A stretch of 64,000 bases of DNA from Viscum album (lineage: Eukaryota; Streptophyta; Magnoliopsida; Santalales; Viscaceae). Location of the stretch: contig OY728137.1 in NCBI GenBank assembly GCA_963277665.1, forward strand, positions 1,176,104,670-1,176,168,669, written 5' to 3'. Below are positions 1-12,779 of the stretch, piece by piece. The notes beneath the pieces were generated by a model. That model was not told the origin of the DNA and did not search any database. It worked only from the letters and a program-made list of their open reading frames with translations. A program made the position numbers and the translations under genes. Each line of letters begins with the position of its first letter. Positions within the stretch are counted from its first letter, which is position 1.

Positions 1-834
1 GAAGTATACCTGTGTGAGCTGAGTATTGAATTTCAATCATTATCTTCGATATCATTGACTTGCTTTCCTATGTGGATTATGTTGTACTATCCTGTGTGGA
101 CGTGATCGAACTTGTGCTTAGATGTTGGAGACGAAATGGAATTGATGACTTAAGTATATGTATGGGAATATACCTATGTAGTGCTGGATTTTACTTTGTG
201 ATTGTATCTTTTCTTTGTGGTTTATCCTTTGTGGATTCAGGGAGACCTTCGGGGGTCTCGGGGTCCCTACTGAGTATCTTATACGCACCCCTGCATGGGC
301 TTTGCCCGCACTACATTGTGTTGGTTGTAGATGACTGACATAAATGATTGAGGTTGAGGCTTGTAGAGCTGGATGGTTCCCAGAGGAGGAACCCACGACG
401 AGTCGGTTTCCGAAGGTGGATATCATGATGAGTCGGTACCTGAAGGTGGACCACTAGACGAGACTTATATAGGCCGGACTGCAGGACCCGAGGAGCTGAT
501 GAGGCTATATGTACCCACCCTTCAGGTGGGATTTCCAGTGGATGGCTCAGCATTGCTGCTTTACTTTTTAGTTGTTGTACTTCCTTTCCAACTGTACTTT
601 ACTTTCAATTTGGGTTTGTATTCTGGCCCACTTACTTTTCCGCACTTTCTATTACACTCAGTTTACTTAGTGTTTACTTCTGCTGGCTTAATCTGTGGTG
701 TTGTTTTCTTTATAAATGCAATTCCTTCCCCTATTAGTCAGGATTTATGCCTTTGGTGCTAGTCACCAGCCCCTGGCCTATGGAAGGTGGGTTTGGGTTA
801 GTCACGACATGGGCCCCGAGGACGGGTCGTGACA
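1..834 (+). mobile_element. LTR of an LTR retrotransposon, left-truncated by the window edge
   Basis: This stretch is more GC-rich than its surroundings. It ends in an imperfect palindrome (801-833, gtcacgac...gtcgtgac) that closes in ...GACA at 834, the pattern of an LTR edge. A TATA-like ttatatagg at 465-473 suggests the plus strand is the sense strand. No PBS or PPT can be seen beyond 834, so it is a solo LTR or the 3' LTR of an element lying to the left. The short ORFs on both strands show no domain and I do not treat them as genes. Family assignment (Gypsy or Copia) is not possible from this piece. Confidence 0.6.
361..464. repeat. 30-bp tandem repeat in the LTR
   Basis: There are about three imperfect 30-bp units: a partial unit up to 390, full units at 391-420 and 421-450, and a partial one at 451-464. 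Each full unit carries a gatgagtcgg- or gacgagtcgg-like core and ends in gaaggtgga. The array sits just upstream of the TATA-like site at 465-473, as enhancer-type repeats in LTR U3 regions often do. Confidence 0.7.
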
Positions 835-3800
835 TTTCCTTTATCCCAGAATATAAAGAATGGTTTTATGTAGGAAAAAAGGGAAAGATCTTTATGGGAG
901 ATGTTGAAGATCTTTCCCTATGATTAGAATATTTTTTCCATGTTTCCAAAGATACTAAACTAATATTATCTTTTGGTGTCTTTTTATGTCATGTATTAAG
1001 TTTTCTGCAAAATAAATGTAATTTCCATGTACGTCAAGCTTGGGACTCAACAACCATGATCCTTCAAGGTTTCTCCTATGAATCATAAGATTTATGATCA
1101 ATCATCCATTGACCGTGTGAGAAAAATCATGTAAGAAGAAAAAATAACTAGAGGAACCACTTTTTCAAGGGTATTCCTAAGGTTTCCCTTAAAATGTGCA
1201 CAATAATCCCGCACCAACCAAAAAAAGACCAAAAATAAAAAACATAATATTTTTCCTATAATTCCACATAAAAATCAATGAAAATATTAAAAACCGAGAA
1301 ATAAATAAAATATTTTCTAAAATTAAATTTTTGGTGTGACTAAATCAATAGACCCACACCTATTTACTAAGGGATAGATTCATTGTTATGAGGGGAAAAT
1401 TAAATATATGTGAATCTCGAAAAAATTGGGTACACTGATTCATCCCCCTATTAGTGTCCCTGCACAACCGTTAGGAACTTCGAAATTAAGTCATAAATAC
1501 AAGAGGAATGATTTAATTAGGATAGGTTATACATGTGTTAACAATGTTCATATATAAAGGAATTTAGATACAGGAAAAGATAAATATATTAAAAGGGAAA
1601 CTCCCATTCCCATGTTATGGGGGGGGGAATCAAGTGGAATGAAAATAAATCTATCAGTTTAAAAAATAGATTTATAATACTGGATGAGTATGAATAAGGA
1701 AAAAGGGAAATCATGCACCACTAGTGATGTTTGTATAAAAAAATCATGAAATGGAAAGAAACAAAAGTGAAGTATAAATACAAAAGATACTAAAATTGCA
1801 CAAATGGAGGATGAACTGGTGAAGAAATTATCACTCAGGATGAAAAATTAAGTGGGGACTCTGAGTTCTATTAAATAGGAATATCATGAATTATAACTAA
1901 GTGGTTTGACACATCATACCACAATGTAAGATGAGAATACAATTGGAAGACCCTTACTATGGTGGAGGAATCATGAATAGGGATGTAGTGTTGTTACATC
2001 AAATGAAAAATAATACAGGTGGGATTAGATTCATAGTTGAGTTGGTTCCTAAGATAATATATATAGGGGAATCTAAATAAAGAATTAATAATTATGCATG
2101 AACAAGTAATGTTGAAAATAGAACCACTAATAAGTCTTGTAAGCAAGTTAGAAGCAAAGGGTTGGATCAGCATGACCAACCACAAACCTTAACTTAAGGA
2201 TGATTGGGAAGTTCTCCTAAACCCCTAAATTTAACTAATACAACTATTGTTAGTGTAATATAGTTTTTTAAGGGGAAGATATATTATATGGGGTGAATAT
2301 ATTGATAAGGGTTAAATACATTTTAATAATATGAATGTAACAAATGCTGTATGATCAATAACAAATGAAAGAAAGGCATAATACGAAATTTCAAGTTGTT
2401 CACAAACCCTATCCAGAATTACAGGTGGTTATTAGAGAAATTCCAATCGGTATTGAATCCCAATATAAAAATGAAACTGATATCTTATTAAATATATAAT
2501 TTTAAGAACAAAAAATAAATTTAAGTGATATTAAACCAAATTTAAAATTTAAGTAATGCTAAATATCATTATGATACATCAAGTTATGTCATACACAAAA
2601 TAGAAATAAGAATGTGATATTAGACCATATTAAGTGTTTTTAATTGAGAATATAAAAGAAGAAATATTAATAGAGAAAAAACTACATTAATGAGGTTTAT
2701 ATTTTATTTATTTTTATTCTAAAAAATCTTTATAATATAATTTTTTTTGGATACTAAAATCCAGTGAAATGAGACTTCTATAATAAGTATAACAAGTTGT
2801 GATAGAGAATAAGCTAAAAGAATTCAATTGAAGTTTGATGGTAAATATTTTTAGGTTTACTATCTAATTTGAAAAATTACAAGTATCCCATAATGGAATA
2901 AATTAGTTGTACTACAACTAGTATCATAAAATTATCATAACAAAGTGGTATGAATTGGCTCAATATAGGTATAAGGCTCATACTTTTTTTTTCAAAAATA
3001 TATCTTCACTAATAAATTTGTATAAGATCGATTGATTTCACAAGGAAATATGTTTAAATAAGTTGAAGAATAGGTTTTATATGTTTATAGAAGTAATTGA
3101 GTGACATGGAAAACATTGTATTTGTTGACTTAGACACTTGTTTCCAATACCTAGTTCCAACTCAGTAGTCTCAAAAGATTTGTTAATGAAACTTTTCTAG
3201 GTGGTATGTTAATTGAAGAAAATAATTTAAGGAAATAAAACTATAAGTTAAAGTGGATGAATGAGACTTAAGGGAAATTATATATTTTATTAAATAGAAG
3301 TTGTGTTAGATAAATCTAGGGAAGTGGATTTGAAGGCATTGATTACATACTATATGGTATCAAGTATAAGGAGATTATGATGAGTAACATATAAAGTTAC
3401 ACTAATTGTAATCAATAAAAAATGTATAACGAATAGGTGATACGAATGCAAAAGTGGAAAGTAGATATGAATGTTATTTTATTATTATTAATAGACCATT
3501 GATAATTGAAATAAAAAAAAGGTTGAAAGAGATGAAATTTAGGAGCAATGTGATAGAATTTAGGTAAGTTGTATGAAGACCTGGTTGTTTTGAAGGAGAT
3601 ACATAAAGAATGGATAATTTTAAACTATCTAAATATAGTTTTTAAGAAATTTTGTGATTTGGTTATTCTCAGAAAGTTAGATTAGGAATAATTCTATCAA
3701 CAAGGGAGAGTATAGATTATAGATACACCCCATGTAATTCAGTGATAAAATGGAACAAAATAAAATTAAATATAGAGAATATAAAAAAATACATTAGATA

Positions 3801-4249
3801 TATAATTTTCATTTTATTGATAAAGGGGGAGAATGAAAAATGCATTAAAATTATATAAATTTATCATGGAATAATGTATTGGAATATAAAAGTTAATCAA
3901 TAATAGTATTTTTAATAAATTACAATGGAGGATAATATTTAAACTAGATGGTTGTTTAATGTATTTGTTAAAATTAAATAGATGATGATAATAAATTTTT
4001 GTCAAATTTATGGACATGAGGAGATATGAAGGTATGGTGATTCATAGAGAATGATTAAGATGGTTACATATATATGAGAACAATACATGTTGATATGAGG
4101 ATACATGACATTAACATGCACGAAACTGGAGTATGATGATTCACATAGAAGACCATGAGAGGAAACATTAAAGAAATTATAAACCCCAAGCTCCCCTGTA
4201 GAAAACCACAATCATTTTAGTCATTACCATGGTGATATTATGATTGATA
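835..4249. other. AT-rich stretch with nothing recognised
   Basis: I read all frames here for transposase, reverse transcriptase, integrase or host domains and recognised none. Short ORFs (for example 1994-2185 and 3814-4017, minus) have biased AT-driven composition and no motif. It is probably decayed transposon DNA. Confidence 0.5.
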
Positions 4250-4760
4250 ATCAACTTACATGGTGTTTAATATGAGTAATGAACAAGTGGGGTGTGATGT
4301 AAGCATTGAATATTCTTCACAAGGAAGATGATGCAATTATAGGAGTGAAATGATGTTCTTCTAGTTATGATAAACACTAACCTATGCATAATTTGTCCCA
4401 CATTGAATTTATGCTTATCTGAGACAACATTAACATATTTTAGGTGGAACCCTTTCCTTAGTTGAGCATCACCTAGTATGGCCTGCCCAAGCTTCCTCCA
4501 TCCCATGATTCTATGCATTGAGACTTTCATTGGTTACCTTTTGACACGTTATTAGTGCTGATCCATTACATACTTGAGCTATGAATTTTCTACACCCATA
4601 TTCTTTGGTTGATGGTTGGCCATCCCTAGTTGCTAGATTGGTCTCCTATAATGATAGGATGATGGACATATTTTTTTAACTCCACTTCATCTTATTTACA
4701 TTAACAAATTTTTGTATATTCATAAGATATCAATTTCATTCATTTTTTCAAAGTTGGGGA
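4250..4760. repeat. Dispersed repeat, copy A (direct partner at 62,590-63,070)
   Basis: This stretch aligns by eye, in the same orientation and with many substitutions, to 62,590-63,070. Shared landmarks in order are: gtgaaat...tagttatgat; a cccaca block; gagcatcacct/gagtagcacct followed by ggcct; atttttttaactccacttc/attttttaactcctcttc; and ttcataagatatcaattt/ttcataagatctcaattt. No coding potential is visible. It is an old repeat family, perhaps LTR-derived. Confidence 0.6.
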
Positions 4761-4869
4761 TGAAGCATCTTTTTTAAGGAAAAAGGACCACAATTTCTTT
4801 TTTGGGAATAGGGAAACTAATTACATGAATTGTAATCTTGGAGGCACAAAATCCTAAGAGAAAAATGGC

Positions 4870-5235
4870 CTAAATAACCCATTGATGTACCCAATCTGCT
4901 ATTATGGGACCCTCCCAAATGACTCTTTTCCCGCTAGAGACCCCCACCAACGAGTGCTTCCTGCAACCACATCCCCACCAATGGTCTCCCTCATCATAAT
5001 CATCTAAAGCGTCTCCTATAAAAAATCCCACCCATTGACACCTTCCGACCAAATTTATCCCTTCAATCGAGCACTTAATTCCACTTATTCCTTTTGTAGG
5101 TTACCATCTAATTTTAATCCCATCAAGCTGGAATACCAACACTAAATACCACTCATGTGGGAAGTCAGGGGATTTCATTCCCCGATGTGGGATTGAATCA
5201 CTTGACTTGGGATTCTGTAGGTGGCGATCTCAATT
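4870..5235 (+). mobile_element. Possible LTR fragment with TATA-like site
   Basis: A GC-richer block has a TATA-like cctataaaaaatccc at about 5,012-5,026, 120-200 bp before a segment ending gtgggattga and then tggcgatctcaa, which could be a worn primer-binding site. No partner LTR was found, so this rests only on composition and the TATA-like site. Confidence 0.25.
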
Positions 5236-5589
5236 TCCTTCATTTTTGTTTCAATATGAATAGAATTTTAATATGAATATCTTCTACCAATTAATAAATA
5301 AATATATTGAAAAATATGCATTATCGTCAAAATAAATATCATGATCAGATACTTTAATTATAAAAACTCATGTATAATTTATAAACATAAAATAATCTTA
5401 TATTTAAACTATAATTATCCTTAAGAGTATTTCTCCACTAAAATTACAAGTGAAGGGAATGCTACTAATATTTAAATATGAAAGTAATTAAAATTAAATA
5501 ATTATCAAAGAAGAAAAAACTTTCAAGCATCACATAAATACATTTCTTTAATTCCAAACTTTTTAAGGTGATAAGAGAAACATCAGGAA

Positions 5590-6240
5590 TATCAAGAATG
5601 ATATTATTCATTATGAAATGGTTTTAGGTCAGGTCATCAGTCTGAAAAAATATTACTTGTAATTTGGAAAAAAACATTAATTCTACTAGAAAAGTGAATA
5701 TCATCAATGTGATGAGTATTAAATAATACATTCTCCATTTTATGTTTTATGGTGTCCCTATGTTTTGTGGAAAACCTCATATTGGGCATTTCTCCCACAT
5801 TTTGAGCCAAATTAGTAATCAAAATGATTCATAGGAAAAAATATCTCTAGATGTCAGGTAGGATCAGTCTTGTGAATTTTATTATTGTCTTTAATTTTTT
5901 TATTCCTTTATGGTTTATAAATGTTTTACTTCCCTTATCAAAACTATGATTCCCTCGATAAGGAATTTTGTGTGGAGTAGTAGTATAATATATATAAATC
6001 ATTCCACTATTCTAGGGAAATAATTTTTTCATCCTATTAATTATGGTGAGCTTGGTATCTATAATCTCATCACATTCAATAAATATTTATAGACTAATTT
6101 TATGTGGAGACTCATTAATAAGAAATCAGAAGAAATTTATTTTTTAAAGGCCTGATTTCTAGGAAAAATCAAATCATGAATTAAAAATTGCATGGAATAT
6201 TATATATTTTCTACTCTTTAATGACTGTTTTATTGTAGTT
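5590..6240 (+). pseudogene. LINE (L1-type) reverse transcriptase C-terminal relic
   Basis: The plus strand, read over frameshifts and stops, gives blocks in the order seen in plant L1-type ORF2. First comes YGVPMFCGKP-HIGHFSHILSQI near 5,750-5,815 (family pattern YLGVPxFxGKP). Then comes MSGRISLVNFII near 5,850-5,890 (pattern SMAGRxxLVxSV). Next are an IPSIRNFVW block near 5,950-5,975 and a GELGIYNLITFNK block near 6,045-6,085 (pattern GGLGxRxLxxFN). The catalytic palm with the aspartate pair is not present. It is a fragment of the region just after the RT core. The minus-strand ORF at 5,637-5,822 is a shadow. Confidence 0.8.
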
Positions 6241-7629
6241 TGATGAATTCTCATTGGATGTCCATCATAGATCCTTATATCAGTTTCTAGTCTGTAAAAT
6301 GGACATGTACTCCCCTCATGAACAAATTGATCTCTAATGATATATCTTTTTCATACAAATGTATCAATTATGGACCAGATGAAGAATTCATGGGATATTA
6401 TTCCAATGGATATCAAGGATATTATTCTAAAATATAATTTCATTAATGAATAAATGGTGTGTAATTTTGATCCTTTTATTGCTGATGTGAATTAATTTTT
6501 TCTAAATATAACTTTTTAATATAAGAAGTGCATATGTATCACGTGGGAATTAGAGAAAAAGTCGAAAATAATAGAGTGTAGGATAAGGTAATATTGATAA
6601 TCCCTCAACCATTCATTTCCATACATTATTTACACAATTTTTTAAGTCTTTAATCTTATATTTTTTACTTTTATCATTTTTGGTTTTTATTGTGGTAGAT
6701 TATTTTTACCTAATTAATTAAATTTTAATGACTAAAAATAAAGGAATTATAAATTAATTTGTACCTATTTATTCTAAATATGAAATACATTTTATCTAAT
6801 TAAATTTCAATGTGAAAGAAAAATCAATTTTAACATTAGCACATGTAACTTTCAAAAAACCATTTTTAGAAAAGATATATTTTTAAATATAAATGTTATG
6901 CTTAGGAAAATATTGTCAAAATCATTCATTTTAATGAGATTAATTAGTTTATTATTAATATAAAAATATCCACATGACTTTAAAATTAAGTATGAATACT
7001 AATTTCACCTCGTAAAAACCTAATTAAAAGTCTAAAAATAGTTTTTCTATAGAACTATTGCTTAATTTTCAAAAATATAAACATGGGTTTTCTAAATAAA
7101 CATAGTATTTAAATGTAAAATTTCACACCAAAAATAAAGTTTTATCATGGGAAATGTTTTAGAATTTAATAATTTATACTTACTTTTTTATATAGTCATA
7201 AACACTACAGTATTAGAAAAAAATATATTTTCAATATTCACCTAAGAAAATTATTTTAGAAAATATAAAAAAACATCCTAAGCTAAAATTGACATGATAA
7301 ATCTAAAAATTAAGTTAATTTTTTAAAATTAAAAATTAAAGATTAAGGAATTTATCATTAAAATATAAACATAAAAATATACTGAAAAACAATTTCATTG
7401 AAAAATATTTTTTATAATTTTAACTATTTTTGTTCTTATTTCTTATAAATGACCACTTATATTGGTTTTAATATATTTTTAATATAGAAAATATTATATA
7501 TATATATATAATATTTATATTTTTAAATAAGTGCATAAAAACTAATTTTATAAAAAAATAGTTCTATCATAAAATGATTTTATGAGTTATTTGGTATCAT
7601 TAATTGGATTCTATCAATGAATTATTCAA
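6241..7629. other. AT-rich stretch with nothing recognised
   Basis: This is very AT-rich sequence, with a short (TA)n run at about 7,495-7,510. It may contain more decayed LINE 3' sequence, but no motif can be supported. Confidence 0.5.
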
Positions 7630-7699
7630 TACTACAAATTTTCCCATTAATAGAGCATAAAAATTCTATTAATATCATTATGAAATAACTGTTAATGGG

Positions 7700-7782
7700 C
7701 AGGGGTCCCCTTTATCAGTTCTAAAAAAGTACCAATAATGTAAACCATTTATCAGCGCCCTTTCTAGTGCTGATAAAGGCCC
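7700..7782. repeat. Foldback subterminal repeat, left side of CACTA-2
   Basis: cctttatcag near 7,710 and ctgataaagg near 7,771 are inverted copies of one motif, with a further ttatcagcgc between them. The same pairing is found at 21,080-21,340 and 36,960-37,085. Clusters of short direct and inverted motifs next to the ends are the expected transposase-binding regions of CACTA elements. Confidence 0.65.
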
Positions 7783-8159
7783 GACCTACTACAATGTGTT
7801 TTTTATATAACATCACATCTAGAAAAAACCTGTAACCGGAGTATGAAAAATATATACATTAATTGATATAAATCTTACATCATGAATACAAAAAAAATAC
7901 AATATATATTTCAGAAAAAAATTATATAATTTCATTTACAATTATCCACATAACTTTAAAAACATTCATATTTCATCTTTTGGTGCCCGCGACCCCCTAT
8001 TAAAAACATACGTCCATGGTATCGGTGGATGAAAAAATAATCTCAACCTAAGAAGAAGAATCCAACTATATAAAAAAAATCCTATGTTAATAATACTATA
8101 AATAAATAAATTAAACATTAATATGAAAGAATACATTAATGTCATGTCATTTTTTTAAT

Positions 8160-11090
8160 AAAAAGACACACTAGGAGATATACTGGTCACATCGTGTGTC
8201 ATATTGAGGTTTGGTTTATTCCTACACATCAAAAATGAGTAATGGATCATTATAAAAATGTATCAGAACCATATGAATGTGTTTTCTTGGTTTTGAGTAT
8301 TTAATATGTTATTTTTACTAAAATTAATTTCAACTTTAAATAATGATCCACATAGAGTTATACCGGCCACACCATGCATCAGATTGAGGTGCAGATGATT
8401 CCTACACTTCCCAAATTACTTATGGAATGTTGTCATAAAGTATCAAAACGTTTAGAATGTGTTGTCTTGGTTTCCATTATTTCAATTGTGTTTTTACTAA
8501 AATTTCATTTCAAACTAGAAACATGAACATTGAGTCATACCGGTCACATCATGTGTTAGTTTGACATGAGATTTCCTCATACACATTATAAATGACTTAT
8601 GAATCACATTGCTAAATTATAAACACAATCAGAGTGATTTTATTTTTTTCAGTGAGTGACACATGTTTTGAACTAAAATGTAAATTTAAACTGATAATTG
8701 ACACATTGAGTCATACCGATCACACCATATATCATATTGAGGTTTGGTTGATCATTACATATCAAAAATTACTCATGGATTGTTTTCATAAAGTATAAAA
8801 ACAAACCAAATGTGTTTTCTCAATTTTCAGTATGTCACATGTTCTTCTTACTAAAATTAATCTCAATTTTAAATAAGAAGACACAATTGGAGTCATATCG
8901 GTCACACCATGTATCATATTTAAGTGTGGTAAACTCTTACTAATAAAAAATTACATATGGATCATTTTATGAAATTATCAAAATAATCCGAATACATTTT
9001 CTTAGTTTTTAGAATGTCAATTATTCATTTTATTAAAATGAATTTTCATTTTAAATAAAAAGTGACACTTTGAGTTATACAATTCATATTAGGTATCATA
9101 TTGAGATGTGGTTGATACTTACATGTAAAAATGACTTATGGATCATTATCCTAAAGTATCAAAATTGTCTGAATCCATTTGATCGGTTTTTAGTATGTCA
9201 CTGGTTTTTTACTAAAATTTATGCCTATTTTAAATGAAAATACACACTGACAGTTATACCGATCACATCGCGCATCAAATTGAGGTGAGTTTGATTACTA
9301 CACATTATAAAAGAGTCATTTTCCAAAAGTATCAAAACAATACAAATGAATTTTCTTAGTTTTCAGTATGACACTTGTTCTTTCCACTAAAATTTATGTC
9401 AATTTTAAATAAATAGACACACTTGGAGTTATACTAGTAACATCGTGAATTAGATTGTGGTGAATCCGATTCCAAAATTTCAAAAATTACTTATGTATTG
9501 TTTTACTAAAGTATCAAAACAATCTTAATTCATTTTCTTGATTTTCATTATGTCACATGAGTTTTTTTTATTAAAATGTAATTTGAAATTAGAAACATTC
9601 ACTTTGAGTCATATTGGTCACATCACATGTTGGTTTGACATGATACTTCTTGTAGCACATCTAAAAATTAATTATGAATCATTTCACAAAATTATCTAGA
9701 TAATTCGAGTTAGTTTTATTTGTTTTTAGTGAGTGAAACTTTTGAACTAAAATTTCAATTTAAACTGATAAAAGAAACTTTGAATCATACTGGGCACATC
9801 ATGTATCAGATTGAGGTGATGCTAGTTCCTACACGTGAAAAATTAATTATGGATCATTTTCATAAATTATCAAAATAATATGAATGTGTTTTCTGGGTTT
9901 TGATAATTTTAGTTGTATTTTTTTCTATAATTAATTTCAATTTTAAATAAAAAGATGCACTTGGAGTCATATTAGTTACACCATGCACTAGAGTGAGGTG
10001 TGGATGATTTCTACATGTCTGAAATGAATTATGTATAATTTTAATAAAGTATCAAAATAATCCAACTATGATTCCTGTTTTTGAGTATGTCACTTGTATT
10101 TTTTACTAAAATGTCTTTTTAAAATGGAAACATGCACTTTGAGTCATACCAGTAACATCATGTGTATATTTGAAGTCAGATAGGTTCATAAAAATAAAAA
10201 GTTAATTATGAATTATATTTGTAAATTATCAAAACAATCAGAGCACATTTTCTCAGTTTTTAGTGAGTGACACTTTTTGAGAAAAAATATCAATTTTAAA
10301 TAGACAAAATGAACTTTGAGTCATACCAAGAACATAGTATACTAGATTGAGGGGAAGTTGATTCCAACACATCAAAAATGACTTATGGATATTTTTCCTA
10401 AATTATTAAAAAATATAAATTTTTTTCTCAGTTTTGAATATGTCAGATGACATTTTTACTAAAATTGATGTCAATTTTAAATAAAAATATGCACTTTGAG
10501 GCATACCGAACACACTGTGCGTCAGATTGAGGTGATTTTGATTCCTACACATCCCTAATGACTTATGGATAATTTTTATAAAGTATCAAAACAATACAAA
10601 TGTGTTTTTTTAGTTTTGAGTATTTTACTTTTCTTTTTTACTAAAATTTTATCATATATTGGAAACAAACACTTTGAATCATACTAATCACATTGTGTAT
10701 TGGTTTTATGTGATACTGATTACTATAAATATAAAATAACTTATAAATCATTTTATTAAATTATCAAGAAAATAAAAATTTGTTTTCTTGGTTTTCATTG
10801 AGTGAAACTTTTTAAACTAAAATGTAAATTGTAAAATTATTATGGAAAATTTAATTCATATACAGAAAATTTTGTATTAGGTTGAGGTGAAAATGATTCC
10901 TACACATCAAAAAATGACATATAGACCATTTTCTTAATGTATCAAAATAATATGAATATAATTTGATTATTTTTTGAATGTCAGTCATCTTATTTACTAA
11001 AATGTATGTCAATTTTAAATAAAAAGAATCACTTGAAGTCATACCGTCCAGACCATGTGTCATATTGAGATGGGAATGATTCCTATAAAT
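8160..11090. repeat. Satellite-like tandem array, ~179-bp unit, about 17 copies
   Basis: A landmark gag-tcatac-cggtcacatcatg recurs near 8,176, 8,356, 8,531, 8,707, 8,890, 9,070, 9,250, 9,426, 9,605, 9,781, 9,963, 10,141, 10,317, 10,498, 10,676, 10,851 and 11,035, a mean spacing of about 179 bp. Each unit also holds a gattgaggt-like box, an acttatggatcattttc-like box, agtatcaaaacaat and a ttttctcagtttt-like box. Units diverge strongly, so the array is old. It lies in the 3' part of CACTA-2. No ORF runs through it. Confidence 0.9.
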
Positions 11091-12779
11091 CCTGAAGTCT
11101 CAAAAAAATACAAAAATCCAATGCTATCATGATTTCCATTGCATTTATTTGTATAACTATCAACAATGCATATTTAAATGATGATCTTATCCAAAAAACC
11201 TTTTTGTTGTTGGAATACAGGAGAGTAGAGGAAGTTCATATTCCCATTACATCATAATAAGTCACCACAATGAGCACATGAAATTCCTATAATTTTATTT
11301 ATTTCATAGAGAAATGTTTTTTTGACTAAGAACATCGACTTAATGTACAATATTGGATACTCAACAAAGGAAAAATGGAAAGTGTAATGATCTATTAAAA
11401 AAATAAGTATTAAATAAAAATGGTAAGGAAATTAACTTAAAAATAGTATATAAAATGATGACAGCATTAATTAAATAAGTAGTAGGAATTCATCTTTTCA
11501 TAATGATTTTATACATTCTTAACCAATTTCCTTATTTTCATTATCTCAGTTGCATCCTTAAAGTCGAATCTCTCATGAGAATGAGAAACTTTGAACAAAC
11601 TACCCTAAATAGAACATAGGAATCCACCAATATAAGATAATAATTCCTATATGAGTAATACTAAAAAGAAATAAATTAAACATAAATATTAACAAATCCA
11701 TTACTTAAATGGAATTCACATCTTCATAATATTTGTGTACATTATTCCATTAGGTATTCTTCCCATTCTTTTATACGAAAATTTATTTTGTCTTATGAAT
11801 AAATTTTTTTTAGTAGTAATAAACGTACTAGAAAAATATAAATACAGAAAGGATTAATACATATTTTAAATAAAATAGTAATTATCTTTCAAAATAACAC
11901 TTAAGGGATTATATTTTTTGATGGAATATGATCTATCTCATAAATTTACTAACATAATGACCACAATATTTTCCATTTTTTATTTTAGAAACTATCGAAA
12001 CATTGAAAAAATAATAAATTTGTTTTGATATGTGTTTTTATAGTGAAATTTTATTATATATACTAGGATACTTGTTCATTTTTATAACTTGTTAGTCTCA
12101 TTGTGCTTAATGTCTATCCTCATTCCATGAAATTCATTATATTTAAACACATGACTATCATAACATAATTATCATCAAAAAATAATATAAATTATATAAC
12201 TTGATGTTTAGTCTTAAAATGTTGGATGTAGTGCAATATAAATTGGAAAAGACCATCATGTGTGGTTGGTTTGTTCGGTATCCATGCAGGGAATATTGGA
12301 AATATATCATTAGATCATCCAAATTGACACAATGAGCATCCAAATTTTCTTAAAAATACAAATTGGAATAAGTAATTAATGTAATTAAAATTTCTTTTAT
12401 ATGATTAAATTTTATATTTTTACCCTTGTATCATTGGTATTAAGAAGATTCAGTCATTTGTAATGTTTCTTTCAAATGATTTGGCCAGTTTTTTCATCAT
12501 TTAATTCATTTTATTGAATATATTTCTTCTTGTTAGGAAACATTGATGTGAGGACTAATGATTCCAAATTAATGTTCATGTGGTAATCCTTTCAATTGGT
12601 ATTGATATATACGCCTGAATGAAATATGAAATGTATTTATTCATAATTAACATATTATATCAACTTTTGGAAAAAGAAATATCGAAAACCCACCTCAAGT
12701 ATACATGTACAGTTGAGCCTCCTCGCCAATTATAATTGGGTATTTCATTTACATTCCCAAGAGTAATGCGGTCTATAAC
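11091..12779. other. AT-rich spacer between satellite and CACTA-2 genes
   Basis: No motif was recognised. By position it is the 3' non-coding part of CACTA-2, between the satellite array and the end of the second ORF. The minus ORF at 12,158-12,343 has no domain. Confidence 0.4.

Noticed and set aside
60..762. ORFs in the left LTR on both strands as host genes
   Set aside because: No domains, overlapping on opposite strands, and the sequence has LTR features (TATA, tandem repeats, palindromic end).
7788..7800. ctactacaatgtg as the left end of CACTA-2
   Set aside because: The foldback subterminal motifs lie outside it, to the left, so the terminus should be further left.
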